Positions 1-9,552 of a stretch of DNA of 23,880 nt are shown here, piece by piece. Origin of the DNA: Chara braunii (Eukaryota > Streptophyta > Charophyceae > Charales > Characeae); assembly GCA_003427395.1 (NCBI GenBank), contig BFEA01000078.1:2746009-2769888 (forward strand), given 5' to 3'. Below the pieces are notes generated by a model that was not told the origin of the DNA, did no database searches, and was given only the letters and a program-made list of their open reading frames with translations. The translations under genes and the position numbers were made by a program. Numbering within the stretch: position 1 is the first letter of the stretch; each line of letters begins with the position of its first letter.

Positions 1-690
1 AAAAAAAAACTACATGCGGAAAGAGAAAAATAGTTATGATATGAGCTGATAGGAGTGGGCAGTAACTTCGGATGACTGAGGGGTTTTTTCTTCTTCTGAC
101 TCTTTCGACATGAGGATTATGGTGTGTGGTGGTCCTCTCTCTCTCTCTCTCTCTTTGGGCTTGACCTATGATGAATCAGGGTTAAACAGGACTACAATTT
201 TTTTTGTGCGGGACGCCAGTTTGGATTCCTGGCAATGTAGTAAAGGGACATCGGTTTCCGGTGAAGCGAAAAAAAGGATACCTTCGTCAGCCTTTTGGCT
301 AAGGTAAAAGAAAAACGGCAAGCACCAACAAGCCTCGTGCAGTCTGGACACGAATCAAATGTTGAATTATAGACATATGATGGAACTAGATGAATGAAGC
401 CAAAACTTCTGAATGACCATGGGGCAGGTCAGGTCAACAACAATATGTCAAGGCCATCGCCCTTTCGACCACCAGTACTTCCTAAAGTTGTGCCCGTTAA
501 CAGGCCACAATTTTAGGAAACATACGGGCCACTACAGGTACATGAGCTCCCAAATTCATCCGACTCTACTACAGAAGCGCCAAAATCATCCGACTCGAAA
601 CTTTTTTACCCTATCTTTTACTCCGGCTGATAGTTGGGCCCTATTTCTACCCCAAAATAGAGGATACGGCACGAAGGGTTCAGCAACCTG
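1..690. other. Unassigned left flank with a CT microsatellite
   Basis: I see no supported gene here. A (CT)n microsatellite lies at about 135-154, and the short open frames across it are low-complexity artefacts of the repeat. The right end may contain the decayed start of the Penelope-like element that becomes readable at about 691. The small open frame at 413-691 shows no family resemblance that I recognise. Confidence 0.5.
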
Positions 691-1365
691 ATGATGCGAA
701 GGATGTGGTTGGTCTGGACGAAAGCGACCACCATCGCCGACATCTTGCACAATCAAAAGCAGTTCGCTGATGCAGAAAAGCATGTCTGCACATGCAAAGA
801 CTTTGAACTGCCCAGAACTAATGGGCACCTCCAGGTTAGGGTGAGCGATGTTGCAGGTATACTGATGTTTCTACACAATTCCAAGAATGCTCCCACACCT
901 GGGGGCATGGTTGGCATCAAAGTAGTCAACACAGCATGCAACCTGGCAAGTCCTGGCTATCTACTTGCTAAAGAAATCCGAACAGATTGGGATAAAGGAG
1001 GACGTCAGGTTCACCCTGCACCAGATTGACCAGTGGAGGGAGCCAAAGGGACTGGGTGCTGTGCTTGCAGAATTTGTCTACAGGGTTAAGGCCGGGCTGC
1101 AGGGTTTGGTTTTATGTACGGTAGACCGGAATGGCAGGGAAACATTAGTGGAGTGCCCACTAAGTTACGGAGCTGGGCTTCGCAAGATGTTCATAGATAA
1201 CAAAAACTAAAGCAAGATTGGGAAAAGCGAACAGGAGGTACAGGAGGAAATGAGGAAGGCATTCATGGAAATAGGGCTGGGAAAGGTGGCAAAATGAGAT
1301 CCAAAAGGGAGACTGCAGGAGGCATATGTGCTTGCTAAGGATAAGGATCTGGGAAAACGTAGACC
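691..1365 (+). pseudogene. Penelope-like element, N-terminal half (interrupted)
   Basis: This is the upstream part of a decayed retroelement protein. It reads from 691 in one frame, shifts frame near 940-965, and continues to about 1210 and beyond with stops. Visible motifs are a C-x-C pair (HVCTCKDF) followed by LPRTNGHLQ, then FLHNSKNAPTPGG, and at the right edge AKDKDLGKRRP. The last matches the 'lysine-rich, then RPI' entry into a reverse-transcriptase domain. The reading stops at the gypsy LTR and resumes at 16545 with IVPSFLNPAM, so the two halves belong to one ORF. The Penelope-like assignment rests mainly on the right half (FTELPHAQI and a GISMGG-type motif). It is from family memory, so I hold it moderately. 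No GIY-YIG endonuclease is visible. Confidence 0.55.
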
Positions 1366-2971
1366 TGTGACGCCCAACCTCACGCCCAGCGCGACTTCCT
1401 GATCGGAGTGGGATAGGGGCCCAGACGTGCGAAAAAAGGGGGTGTGCCAAGGATTTTAGGAAAGTGGGGGTGGAGTCCCAGGACAGAACTGAAATCTCCT
1501 GTGGCAAGCTTCGGGGGGAATAGTGCAAGAGGGCAAGTGCGGGCCGTGCGCGGCGTTTCTGGTTCTGTGAACAAATAGACCGCCTCTCAGACTAAGCGCG
1601 AAGAAATGGAAACCGTAGATGTCGTGCTGCGCAAGGCAGATGTCATGCGCAGTGTATCCCAGCGATAAGAATCTGACATAATCACGTCGTTAACAGATCT
1701 AGACGCTCTTGTATTTTCGAACAGAGTCCCCTGTCGTCGATCTCAGGCATGTTCCGTATGGCTTAGGCCCGAGAGATGGGAATTACCATCTCCTCTGTCT
1801 TCGCCTTTGCGGTCGGTTGCGGACCTGATGGACAGGGTGCACGCTATGGGTATCGCGCTGTCTGAGCAACTGCTGTCGCCGATCGCTACAAACTTCGGAA
1901 TCAGACGACGAGGGTCTCAGCTCGAGGTTGCATGCCCGTCGTTCAGGCTCCGTTCGGGTTCAGCGAATAAACCCCGAGGCTCGATACTTTCTGTCTTGCT
2001 GGCATCAGAACAAGGGGTTCGAGGCCAATAGGGAGCGATGGCGTGCCACGGGATGACGGTGAGGTAATGGAAGGGCAGCACCACTCTGTACGGTGGGCGG
2101 TGAGTTATTAGGACGACGACCCCTGGCTCTGAGAAGACGTGGATCGTGTGGGACTCGGGAAATTCGGTTGTGTGAGGAACGGCGTCCAATGCCCTTCCTG
2201 TATCCCAGTCTCACACGTGTTCGTCTCCTCGTTGGCAGGGGAATCTTGGAGGATCGGGGCGGGGCTGAGCGAGGAAGTGTGCATTCTTTAGTTCCCAATA
2301 TTTCCGATATTCGGGGTCCCGCAAACTTTCTCGGTAGGTAATGCGAATCATCCTGTTATTCCAGCGAAACCGCCGTCATGGCCCACGCGTAAGTCCTGCA
2401 GACACGCGTGTAGGCACCGTCCCCTTTCGGTCGGGCTTACACGTGCGTGCACAGGATCTGTTCTTGGCTATATGAGGGGTTGGTTCCAGGTGGGCAGGAG
2501 TGGGCGCAAGCGATGGTCGACCAGAAGATGCGATATGGGTTAGCTTAATTCAAATTTTGTCACTTTCTTACCCATCATCACTGCCTTCCTTCTTCGTAGG
2601 GCGCAAGTCCCTCCCGAATTGTCAAGTTCGAACAACCAATCACGGATCTGTACAATCGCGACCTCTGTATACACCTATCTGTTCTACCATTATGCATTCA
2701 TCAAAACAACGAAATTCCCCTCGGACTCATGCATGTTTAGCGACGGTGAGGCTTAGATCGAAAGGAAAGACGGCATGCATTCAAACAGAAACCACCGATC
2801 TTGCAAGAAGTTGAAAAAGTGTAATCGCGTCGTAGACAGAAAGCGAGAAACTTCGAAGAAAGTACAAGCATTCATCGGACTGTCAACCATGCAGGATTGA
2901 TAGAGTGGAAACCAAATAATGACGCACACCAAAATGCAAAAATAATTCGCAAAGAAAAAAAAATCCGAAGT

Positions 2972-3831
2972 CTTTATTGTCGCAGGTTTATTGAATGCGC
3001 GTTCCGCATTCAGACTTTGAACGCGTTGAACGTGCGTTCAATGAATGCAGGTGAACGCTCTGAACGCGAACGCGCAGAGCGTCACCTGCGCAGGGAAGGT
3101 CCGTTGGGGTCGCTGTGTCGGGGTGGCGGGTCCCTGTGACCCTCCCAAGCGAGGGTAGGGTGCGCCCCATAGGTGCTGCAAAAAAAAAAAAGCAAAAAAG
3201 AAAAAAAATTGAGGGCCGCTCGAACGGCCCTGCGGGCTGCAGCACTTCGGTTACAAAAGCGTGCGTGGGGGATTTGGGGTAGGTGGGCCGATGGGGTGCG
3301 GGCGTCCGGGCGGAGCGGTTTGGGGGGTGGTGTATCGTTTTCTGTTTTTTGTTTTTTTTTTTAACATTAGGGGGAGCGGCCAATGGGGTGTGGAGGCGAC
3401 GGGGTAGGGGGGATGGAGGGCGTGGGGTGGGGTGGTGGCGTTGTGGTGTAGGCGGGCCGACGTGTGGGTGCCGGGGCGGAGCGGTTGCGGGCGTGGTTGG
3501 CACCCGTGGTTGGGGCCTTGGGGGGGGTTGTCGATGGATAGCAGTGGGCAGTGTGGGGCTGGGGCGGACCAAGTTGCTGGCGGGTCAGCAGGGGCGAGGG
3601 GNGGGCGGCCGGGGCATGGCGGCCTTAATTTTTTTTTTGGCAGATATCGACGAATGTCGCCCACCACCCCGTAGCCCCCAGCTCGCGCGCGCCCGAACGG
3701 GGCCCGCGCTCAATTTTTTCGCGCCACGTGGCACGTGGCGCGTTTGAACGCGATTGAACATGGCCCTGACACGTTTGAACGCTCGCGTTTGCACGCAAAT
3801 GTGCGTTCAGCGCGTTCAAACGGTTACATAG
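2972..3831. mobile_element. 860-bp insertion in the 3' LTR: candidate non-autonomous hAT-like or foldback DNA element
   Basis: The right LTR has no counterpart of this segment. It is flanked by a near-perfect 8-bp duplication, TCCGAAGT at 2964-2971 and TTCGAAGT at 3832-3839; 8 bp is the hAT target-duplication length. Both ends are packed with inverted copies of a TTGAACGCG-type motif (about 3015-3080 and 3740-3825), resembling subterminal transposase-binding repeats. Strict terminal inverted repeats are weak. The interior is very G-rich and holds opposed A-rich (about 3180-3208) and T-rich (about 3341-3362) tracts. It also has a degenerate direct repeat offset by 166 bases (CGGAGCGGTT at 3311 and 3477) and one ambiguous base at 3602. 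No transposase is encoded. The insertion is certain; the hAT class is inference. Confidence 0.65.
3720..3742. repeat. 23-bp near-perfect palindrome with two CACGTG cores
   Basis: Arms CGCGCCACGTG and CACGTGGCGCG are perfectly complementary (11 bp each) around a single central G at 3731. Each arm carries a CACGTG or half-overlapping G-box-like core. It lies inside the 860-bp insertion, just inside the right-hand block of TTGAACGCG-type repeats. Confidence 0.8.
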
Positions 3832-4926
3832 TTCGAAGTTGCCGCAACAAAATTGGTCAAGGCGGAAATCCAAAATTTATACAGGAAGGTTGGACGAAAA
3901 AGAAACAAAAGGAAAAAACTCCATCCCGATCCGTCCCCTCTCCCTCTCTCTTTTTTTGTTGCGGGCAGTCCGCCGCCTCGCATCAACACCACGATAGCGG
4001 CAGTCCGTCGCCACGTATCAACACCGAGTTGTCACCCCGCTTGGTCCAAGCATGCAAGCCAGATTCGCTCGTGCGCCACAGTCCGTCACGGCCCCGCACG
4101 TCAACCCCACATACCCTATACCAGCCCATCGGATCGCCCAACTCTAACTCTCACTCACCTTCCAAGCTTGCTCGTTAGCCGACCCTCACTGATCGCGCTA
4201 ACCTCGAAATTCTTAGAGAGTGAACTAATTACGCTTATGAAATTTATAGCATGCATATTTGCGCGAAGGATACGTGATTAGCCCAGGTGATGAGAAAGAG
4301 AAGACAGGAAACGCCTACGTCTACACGTCCAGACCGCGGCGTGGGGGACGAAGCCACTCTCCGCATATCGATCCGGGAATGCAAACGTGGGAACCACTTA
4401 GAATAAAGGAAGAGAGTGTCCATGCGAAGCCGAGGCAGGAAAGAACGAAACACAAAGGCCATCAAGAACAAGAAGATTACAGTTAAGATTGCGGCCGCCA
4501 AAAACTACAGTTATACACAGGATTAAGGCGCGGGTGGAAATCAGAGCCCAGACCCTGTCGAGGCACGGTGCGTGCGAGCAAGAAGCCTCGTGCAGCCAAA
4601 TTGCAAGGTGCCTAAATTCCTCGTCTAAATCCTTATTGCAAAAGAAAATTCCGAAAGAAAAACAATTTCGAGAGCCTGCGGGGTCTCGACATTAGTTTGA
4701 ATTTAAAAAACGAAGATTCCTGCGCGCTGATTGCGCCAAAATTCCTAGTGCTCTCAGCAGAACAAGAAAGAAGCTATGGCAACCGCTATTTCTTGTGGTT
4801 GCGAGGGCATCCATGCAACTTGCTCAACCGATCCCTGCTCACACCCATCACCCATCAAAGCCCTCTCGTTTCCCCACAGCAGTCTCTCGCAGGAAGTCGC
4901 GCGGTTATAGAAACTAGTTCGTCACA

Positions 4927-5077
4927 TATATGACGCCCAGGGGGTTCCACTTTTGAGCAAGATCCCACTTGCTCTCTCATCAGGCGTCGATCCACGATCT
5001 GATGGTCGAAGCAGAGCTTACACGTGCCACACCGTAGGATTTGAGTTTGGAAGTCATCCAACGTGGCAATTGTGTGC
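4927..5077 (-). other. Untranslated spacer between the third ORF and the 3' LTR
   Basis: These 151 bases lie between the stop of the third ORF (5078-5080) and the 3' LTR. A polypurine tract should sit against the LTR here. On the - strand the sequence before TGTGACG contains AAAAGTGGAACCCCC and then GGGCGTCATATA, which is not a clean purine run. The tract is therefore degenerate or unusual. Confidence 0.5.
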
Positions 5078-6660
5078 TCAATCGAGAATGGTGTCGGGGA
5101 AGGGTAGTCTGATTACGGACGGGGGAGGGGACAAGTGTACGTGGGGAAGGGGAGGCATGAAGCTATAGATCTCCCTATCGTCAGAAGGGAGCGGGATGTA
5201 GTAGATGGAGCGGTGGATACGAGGAAAGCAAGGTTGTCGTCGTTGGTGGGGGAGGGAAGCAAGGTAGTCGGGGTAAAGGGTGGCGATGGTGCGACGAATG
5301 GCTGCGTGAAAATTGTCATAATCCTCGCACGCAGGGATCGTGCCAGAGATGATGCAATAAACCTCCATATGATTGAATTCTTGTAAATCGACGATAAAGA
5401 GTCGGACATGGAGGGGAAAGGAAGTGACGAGTGAACCGGTAGTAGTGTGAGGGAAGATGGTGATCAGGAATCGAGTGGCAAAGCGATGATAGAAGAGGGG
5501 AAGAGGAAACGGGTGCCACCTATTAGGGAACGGGGGTCAGCCTATAAGCTGCTGGACGGTGAGGAAGTCATGGGGACGACGGGATAATGACCGGGGACGA
5601 AGCCCGAGCGCTCGCATCTCGACGTAGGCGAAGGGCGGCACAGGAGGATGGGGAGGATTGAGAGGGGGATCCACTTCTTCGGCGGCGGCTCCATCTCTCT
5701 CGTCTTCTTCCCGCGGAGGCTCCGTATTGAGTGCATGATTTCCTTGCAGCAGCTGCGGTAGCTGTCCTGAGTCATCGACCGAACGTTTGCCTTCCGCTTT
5801 TTCCCGTCGCTTCGGGTTCTCAGATTCCTGCTCCTCCCTCGGCAGCTCGGCTGCTTCACTTGAATCAGTCGACGTGGCTTCCTCCTCCGAGTCGTCCTCC
5901 TATTCCTCGTTGTCTTCCCCCGATCCAACCGCTCCCAACACCTCGTCGTCGTACTCTCGGTAGTCAGGATCACCGTTCCGCTCCTCCTCTTCCTCCTCCT
6001 CTTCGGATTCTTCTTCCTCCTCCTCCCGTACCTCCTCGCTTGTTTGTCCTTTAGGGATGCGTCGAATGAGCGGGTCCCACGTGGACATATCAGTGATGTC
6101 CACTGTTAGAAACACACCCCTCGAAGACAAATAGTACCTCCCCTCGTCTAGCTTCGTACACGTGGACCTAAGGAGGTGCGGCTCCAAGGAGCGAGTAAGC
6201 GTCTCCGTTTCTAGCATTTCATCGCAGCGCGACAGGATTTCCAGCGGCAGATCGTCCAGCACTTGGACCAGGAATACCAGCAACTCGTCCTTGATGGCGC
6301 TCAAATTGTTGTCGTGCACCTCCTCAAAGATAATTCCCATAAAATCTCCCTCCGTAACTGTTCTCCACGCTTGAACGAGCAGTAGTTGTACCTCATCATC
6401 TGGGACCTCGCTTTCCATGGTCCGATCTGCAGGCTTGGCCCAATGGAACGCGACGTCGAGAAAGCAAAAGCTAAGCACCACGTAACCTTGCCACTTCCAG
6501 TGCCGCCACCACCGGCCCCACGCCGGGCCCACGGCAGCGCGCTCAAGATCGGCACATGCAGGTGCTTGATCGTGAAGGATAAAGACGTGTCCTCACCAGA
6601 CTGCCAGAATACGGGGACATCCGAAGGGAGGGTGAAGGTGGAGAGGCGATGACGGTTCAT
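5078..6660 (-). pseudogene. Third ORF of the gypsy element: unknown protein with a glutamate-rich tract
   Basis: About 527 codons, starting at ATG 6658-6660, which overlaps the pol stop (6657-6659) as ATGA. It begins MNRHRLSTFTLPSD, shifts frame in the GC-rich stretch at about 6480-6560, and then reads in one frame to the TGA at 5078-5080. It is broken only by TAG 5900-5902 and TGA 5537-5539. Layout: an N-terminal region of about 45 residues; a middle region that looks globular and acidic/hydrophobic (for example LLVFLVQVLDDLPLEILSR); an almost pure Glu tract encoded at about 5950-6040; a charged, proline-rich linker (PPLNPPHPPVPP); and a C-terminal region of about 150 residues (VRLFIVDLQEF, MEVYCIISGT). 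No signal peptide or clear transmembrane segment is evident, so I do not call it an envelope gene. I do not recognise the family. Confidence 0.7.
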
Positions 6661-7484
6661 CGAGGCAGGGCGAGAGGAAGGAGCTCAGGAAGGTCGACCT
6701 CCGACGCAGTGAGAGACACCCAAAGTTGAAGTTCGATATAGTTGGTCGTTACGACCCGATCGCACGGCCGAGCCAACAATTGCACCTACGCCCTCGTGAT
6801 ATCTGTCGCCCAGGCTCTCAACTGCCGAAAGATCCCAGTATGTCACGCCGGATGCAGAGAAGAGAGGTCGCCGGTGATGACGACAATGACTGACATGTGG
6901 CTCTCTCCCGGGGCAGATAGTGGCAAAAAGGCCGACACTTTGGACAACACACGTGTCTCTCCAGCTGTTGTGAATCGAAATTCGGTTGCCGCGTGAGTGG
7001 CCGCTGTGCTGAAGAAGGCAGCAAATCGGAGTAGATCGGGACTCATCCGGGGTCGGCGGGGTCGCCGCACTTGCCGGATCGCCAAAAATATGCAACCACT
7101 GGGTTGCATCAAACGCTTACTGATGACAGGGTCGTTCAAAAAGTTCATGGCAATGGCTAGGGGGATGAAGGCTGAGAAGTATAGGAAATCAAGATAGTCG
7201 AGGTGGCCGTCTTCTTCCTCGGGATCGAGGGACGACGTAGACGAGGGAGAAGAGAGGGAAGAAGGAAGGGGACGAAGGTAGGACACGTGGCAAATGATCG
7301 GACGAGCTGATCGGCTTCCCGACACCTCGGGCGCAAGCCTCACCATGTTCGCCCTGCTTGGACCAAGTTCGACTACGCGAAATCGCCCGAAGAATCATGG
7401 CACTAGCTTACCTTGACGAGCACATTTCCTCACCTGCACTATGTCCCCTAATTTATACTGGGGCCGGGGACTCGCGTTCCCATT
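6657..7484 (-). pseudogene. gag-pol C-terminus: integrase GPY/F module and long tail
   Basis: This continues the integrase frame after the TGA at 7485-7487. YKLGDIVQVR, then KLVP, an in-frame TGA (7395-7397), FFGRFRVVELG, and finally ICHVSYLRPLP match the GPY/F module that closes the integrase of many Ty3/gypsy elements. A further tail of about 200 residues follows: a Ser-rich and acidic linker (SSPSSTSSLDPEEED), then a region with SVIVVITGDLSSLHPA. It is broken by TGA 6843-6845 and TAG 6786-6788, and the frame ends at TGA 6657-6659, overlapping the ATG of the third ORF. No chromodomain pattern is visible in the tail. The fold and role of the tail are unknown to me. Confidence 0.7.
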
Positions 7485-8874
7485 TCAGGCCTCATAGCTT
7501 CGGACCTGTCGGCCATGGGCCATTTCTGTCAGACGCTGTCTCTTTCGGGCCAACCGGGGGAGGGCCCTTTCCATCAAATCCAAATGACGTTGGGCCTTGT
7601 CCTTAATCGTTGCTCTGGTGGCCCTTCGGGGAAGGGTCGTTTCATCATTTAGGCTCGGTAGGGTTACGCACGGTAGGCTATTGGTCCGTAACTGGAACGG
7701 TGTCAGGCCCACGGATTCGTGGGGTGTCCCCCGATGAATCGCAAGGATATGATCCACGATATCTGGCCATGGCCTCTCTGGCCGCGATATTGCGTCGTAA
7801 TGCAGTCTTAATTACCCAGTTTGCATTTTCTACGAGCCCGTTCGATTGTGACATATGGGGAGAAGTATTGCGAATAGAGACACCGTGTAGGACCTGGTTC
7901 CCCAAAACATCCCCTCTGAATTCCGCCCCATTATCCGTTAAGATTTCTTCCGTATCCTGGTGTATGCCGAGGAAACGGTTGACGTATCGCGTGACTTCCG
8001 CTGCCTGTCTTGTCTTACAAGGATACGCCTCGATCCAATTTGAAAAATGATCAACAATAACCAAAAGGATTGAATATTCGCAGCTATTCGGTCCAGGGGG
8101 CATGACAATATCCGTTGTATCCATGCTAACCCGTTGAAACGGCCGTTGAACTTCAGTGGGCACTATCGACCTTGGTGGCTGAATTGGCGCCTTGTCAGCG
8201 GCGCATACCTGACAATTTCGGACGATAAATTTAACATCGTCGCGAATGTTCAACCAATACGACTCGTTCTTATCGATTGCGGCTTCCGTGATTCTAACAA
8301 CAAAATGGGTGGCGGTTTCCTCATGTGCTGACTTAACCCAACCATACCTCATGAACGGATGCGGGACAGGCATCCAAATTCCGCTATCATCCGTTTTTCG
8401 TTTTTCTAACCGTCCTTTGTTCCATCGATAATCCCGAGCCCGTTCATTGGCCCGCGTCCGATCCTCCTTTGTGAAGTCCGGGAGGGGGTTCCCGACTACG
8501 GTGGCTATTAAAACGACATTTGTCCACACTTCGGCCCTTCTACACCTACGAGTCTTTTCTAAACCCTCTGACGTGGCTTCCAAGAAGTGAGCCTCCGTAG
8601 GAATTTTGTCGGATCGACACAAGGGACATAACCAAGCCTTGTCCGCGTTCCGATACTGAATGCAGGCACCGTGGGCCCTAGAAACACAATGCTGACAATC
8701 TACCCACTCGACATATCCTTCCCCGCTATGACGCATAGGGACCGAATAAACCCTCGAAATTACTTCGCAAAAATAGCAAAATTTATCGGGCAGGGAGAGA
8801 AAAGATGAAGACGAAGGGGGAGAAAGAGGGCCTTCGGAATTACCTTCGTGCCCCAACGCCATTGCAACCACCAA
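7485..8874 (-). pseudogene. gag-pol: PHD finger and integrase
   Basis: This is the integrase section of pol. Numbered from 8874: a PHD-type C4HC3 zinc finger at residues 33-86 (detailed separately); a zinc-binding H2C2 region with H184, H190, C221, C224; and a DDE catalytic core with D252 (VSMD), D314 (LTDNGAEF) and E349 (GLVEN), a D-x34-E spacing close to the usual 35. Integrase joins the cDNA ends to host DNA in the nucleus. One extra base near 7769 shifts the frame. Downstream the text resumes with DHILAIHRGTPHESVGLTP and PFQLRTN, typical of the region after the catalytic core. TGA 7485-7487 follows. The catalytic residues themselves are intact. Confidence 0.88.
8617..8778 (-). other. PHD finger (C4HC3) embedded in pol
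   Basis: The pattern is C-x2-C (CYFC), 23 residues, C-x2-C (CQHC), x4, H, x2, C (HGAC), 11 residues, then WLCPLC. The conserved Trp stands two residues before the seventh zinc ligand. A further Trp stands three residues before the third ligand (WVDC), where many methyl-lysine-reading PHD fingers keep an aromatic cage residue. All eight zinc ligands are present. It lies between RNase H and the integrase zinc-binding region, where Ty3/gypsy elements normally have only a linker. Histone H3 tail binding, and hence insertion-site targeting, is inference. Confidence 0.8.
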
Positions 8875-9552
8875 TCACTTCTTAGTAGGCCGAGAAAGGA
8901 TGGTCACCTGCCCATACGAGGGCTCGCCGTTCAGCTCTGGCTCTTTCCACGGCGTAACCTCATCACCCTTGGCTACTTTGTTCGGTCCGTGCAATCGTGT
9001 CAGCCCGTCAACGTTGCCGTGCTTCTCTGTCTTCCGGTGGACGATATCAAAATCGTATTCTTGCAGTCGCACAGCCCAACGCCGAATCATGCGAGTGTAG
9101 TTGGTAAGCTTTTTGAGAGCCAGCAAGGGTTCTTGGTCCGTGACGAGAAGGAATTTTTGTCCATATAGATATGGATGGAAATGCTAGATTCCCCATACGA
9201 CAGCGTAGCATTCACCTTGTGGAGCCGAACCGTTTCTCCTCTCATCTGGCACCGTTCGCGAGGTGTATTCGATGACGTGTTCTCGGTCGTCTTTCCCCTT
9301 TTGAGCTAAAATAGCGGAGATCGCTTCAGGCTGCTAGTCCGTAATGAGTATGAACTGCATTTCCGGATCGGGCCGAATTAAGATGGGGGTCGTAGCAGAA
9401 GCCTCCTTCAGGATGACAAGGGTCTGCTGGCACTTCGCGTCCCAGTTCAGTGGCTAGTCCTTCTGCAAAAGATTCGTCAGGGGTTGTGCGATAGCAGCAA
9501 AACCCTTGATAAATCGATGGTAGTATGAGACCAGTCCCAGAAAGGCCCGAAC
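8875..9552 (-). pseudogene. gag-pol: RNase H
   Basis: Same frame as the RT upstream. The thumb/connection sequence FLGLVSYYHRFIKGFA and PLTNLL leads into RNase H (FILITD, AISAILAQKGKDD, VIEYTSR, ECYAVVWG), and then FLLVTDQEPLLALKK and RRWAVRLQEYDFDIVHR. It removes RNA from RNA:DNA hybrids during cDNA synthesis. Four in-frame stops break it: TAG at 9454-9456, 9334-9336 and 9184-9186, and TGA at 8875-8877. Family positions suggest that at least two of the TAGs replaced Trp. Confidence 0.85.

Larger units (their letters stand above)
1366..4926 (-). repeat. 3' LTR of the gypsy element (left copy)
   Basis: It is homologous along its length to 13801-16539. It begins TGTGACGCCC and ends TTCGTCACA on the + strand, giving a 7-bp perfect terminal inverted repeat (TGTGACG/CGTCACA) of the normal TG...CA kind. 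It carries an 860-bp insertion at 2972-3831 that is absent from the other copy. It also lacks about 75 bases present near 16345-16425 of the right copy. Without the insertion it is about 2.7 kb, long for a plant gypsy LTR. Open frames inside it are not conserved between the two copies and I do not treat them as genes. Confidence 0.88.

Noticed and set aside
110-310. Small protein with SLSLSLSL repeat
   Set aside because: It is a translation of the CT microsatellite with no other support.
3250-3870. Proline/arginine-rich long open frames on the - strand
   Set aside because: They follow GC skew in the G-rich interior of the 860-bp insertion, overlap in several frames and cross an ambiguous base.
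5700-6055. Proline-rich + strand open frames opposite the glutamate tract
   Set aside because: They are the complement of GAG/GAA codons in the third ORF; the - strand reading fits the element's gene order and decay pattern.
5078-6660. Envelope gene
   Set aside because: Position fits, but no signal peptide, fusion or clear transmembrane segment is visible; the composition is acidic and intracellular-looking.
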